This document shows, piece by piece, positions 6,483 to 7,205 of a stretch of DNA of 7,205 nt. How positions within the stretch are numbered: the stretch's first letter is position 1; each line of letters begins with the position of its first letter. Under the pieces are notes generated by a model, which did no database searches, was not told where the DNA came from, and worked only from the letters and a program-made list of their open reading frames with translations. Made by a program: the position numbers and the translations under genes. Source of the stretch: UBA6115 sp964629345 (GTDB lineage Bacteria; Bacillota; Clostridia; Christensenellales; Aristaeellaceae); assembly GCA_964629345.1 (NCBI GenBank), contig CAZVSG010000108.1, forward strand, positions 1-7,205, read 5' to 3'.

Positions 6483-6518
6483 AAGCGCCGGCTGGATGTA
6501 TTTCAGCCGGCGCTTTTT
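6483..6518 (+). terminator. Rho-independent terminator of hprK-glk-asnS
   Basis: A perfect 12-bp stem, AAGCGCCGGCTG (6483-6494) with CAGCCGGCGCTT (6504-6515), a 9-nt loop, and a run of five T at 6514-6518. It lies between convergent genes. On the minus strand the same hairpin is followed by only TT then ATTAG, so it would end the DUF4180 transcript less efficiently, though it may serve both. Confidence 0.93.
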
Positions 6519-6537
6519 GATGCCCTTGTATCTTTCT

Positions 6538-6903
6538 TTAGGCTTGGCTGAGCCAGTCCAGCGCTTTTTCGCGGCTGGAAAGAAAGCGCACGGTCCTTCC
6601 AAGGTTGCTTTCATAAAGGAAGGCCTTCAGCGCCAGGCTTTCGAACATGGAAAAATCGCCGGTCACCGCCAGTTTCATGCGGTATGTGGAGAACTTCTGC
6701 GTCAGCTCCCCTGCGAAACCGGACTTCAGGTCAAAAAAGGATTCGTCGATCAGCGAGCGGTCCACCAGGACACGGTCACACCGGAGGGTAAATGCGATGT
6801 CGCCGATCAGATCAAGGATGGTCTGCATGCTGTTGATGCTGCCCTCCCCGCCCGTCACTTCCGCGACGGACACGCCGTTTATTTGGATAAGGCTGACGGC
6901 CAT
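6538..6903 (-). CDS. DUF4180 domain-containing protein
   Basis: 121 residues from ATG 6903. The sequence matches my memory of the DUF4180 family along its length: a short N-terminal strand pair (SLIQINGVSVAEV), a central conserved stretch FFDLKSGFAGELTQKFSTY (56-74) followed by RMKLAVTGDF (75-84), and FLYESNLGR (95-103). It has no signal peptide or membrane helix, so it is probably a small cytoplasmic alpha/beta protein. No function is established that I know of. The TTG at 6912 would overlap the preceding TGA as TTGA, but the AGAGGG at 6913-6918 would then touch the start codon; ATG 6903 gives 9 nt spacing and is preferred. It sits 5 nt after the upstream gene, so the two are probably co-transcribed, and it converges on asnS. 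Confidence 0.82.
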   Translation of the reverse strand: MAVSLIQINGVSVAEVTGGEGSINSMQTILDLIGDIAFTLRCDRVLVDRSLIDESFFDLKSGFAGELTQKFSTYRMKLAVTGDFSMFESLALKAFLYESNLGRTVRFLSSREKALDWLSQA

Positions 6904-6908
6904 GGGGA

Positions 6909-7205
6909 TCAACCCTCTTTCTTCAGCGGCCTGATGAGGATGAAGGGCGTCTGCTCATTGCCCTGGCCGGAAGGATTGTCGCGCAGGGCGTCCTGGATCT
7001 GCGCGTCCGTGAGGGGGAAGCCCTTGCTTTTGCCCAGCTGGTCGCGCTGGAAATCGTTGGCGTCCATCAGCACCACCGGGATCCCCGTTTTTGCTGCCAG
7101 ATCGTCGCACAATTTCTCCGGCTCAGGCGGGTTGATGACCGCCATCTCATGGTAGACCTCGTAATCGGAATCAGGATAAAAACCATCGATCCCGCCGACC
7201 CCCTT
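6909..7205 (-). CDS. C-terminal part of an F420-0:gamma-glutamyl ligase-like protein (N-terminus off right edge)
   Basis: 98 residues are readable and the frame stays open to base 7205; the ATG at 7145 is internal, because the upstream codons continue the family sequence (GVGGIDGFYPDSDYEVYHEM). The visible part has PEKLCDDLAAKTGIPVVLMDANDF and ends with ALRDNPSGQGNEQTPFILIR, which resembles the C-terminus of the long F420-0:gamma-glutamyl ligase-like proteins found in Cyanobacteria and Firmicutes, where a VDxND stretch and NPxGxxxEQTPxxLIRP recur. True CofE adds glutamate to coenzyme F420, but these relatives occur in organisms with no known F420, so the reaction here is unknown. It lies directly upstream of the DUF4180 gene with a 5-nt gap and uses TGA. 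The family call rests on remembered patterns without alignment. Confidence 0.6.
   Translation of the reverse strand, partial: KGVGGIDGFYPDSDYEVYHEMAVINPPEPEKLCDDLAAKTGIPVVLMDANDFQRDQLGKSKGFPLTDAQIQDALRDNPSGQGNEQTPFILIRPLKKEG

Noticed and set aside
6496..7155. Plus-strand open frame of 219 codons after the asnS terminator
   Set aside because: It starts inside the terminator loop and runs antisense to the DUF4180 and ligase-like genes, both of which have recognisable sequence and ribosome sites.
1..7205. tRNA, rRNA, CRISPR array, insertion sequence or attachment site
   Set aside because: No cloverleaf-like segment, regularly spaced direct repeats, terminal inverted repeats, transposase or integrase sequence was seen on either strand by eye.

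Overview
The window is GC-rich (roughly 60% by eye, with G/C-favoured third codon positions) and carries an HPr kinase/phosphorylase, a ROK glucokinase of the Zn-cysteine type and a bacterial asparaginyl-tRNA synthetase. That set, strong Shine-Dalgarno sites and frequent TTG starts point to a high-GC Firmicute, probably an uncultured or gut-type member of the Clostridia. The lineage is inferred; no rRNA gene or marker phylogeny is available here.

Layout. Positions 1-3002 (minus strand) hold a tightly packed three-gene operon read right to left: a MotA/TolQ/ExbB-type proton-channel protein with a long cytoplasmic tail (ZorA-like), a MotB/OmpA-type stator partner with a long coiled-coil stalk (ZorB-like), and a membrane-anchored exported protein of unknown function that runs off the left edge. 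Gaps or overlaps are about 1 nt. Positions 3003-3186 are a divergent control region with back-to-back promoters. Positions 3187-6469 (plus strand) are hprK - glucokinase - asnS, closed by a strong hairpin terminator at 6483-6518. Positions 6538-7205 (minus strand) hold a DUF4180 protein and, upstream of it and cut by the right edge, the C-terminus of a protein resembling F420-0:gamma-glutamyl ligase-like proteins.

How the genes work together. HprK and glucokinase link carbon catabolite regulation to glucose phosphorylation, and asnS is translationally coupled to them. The left operon encodes a likely ion-driven, peptidoglycan-gripping motor of the same general architecture as the ZorAB core of Zorya anti-phage systems. 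Its stalk is a regular 14-residue repeat and its third gene is not a Zorya effector I recognise. Whether it is a defence system, a variant with effectors off the left edge, or a housekeeping wall motor cannot be settled from this window.

A recurring feature is start-codon choice. Three plus-strand or divergent genes (ZorA-like, hprK, asnS) appear to start at TTG behind good Shine-Dalgarno sites, and the longest-ORF ATGs of the two divergent genes overlap or precede their own predicted -10 boxes.
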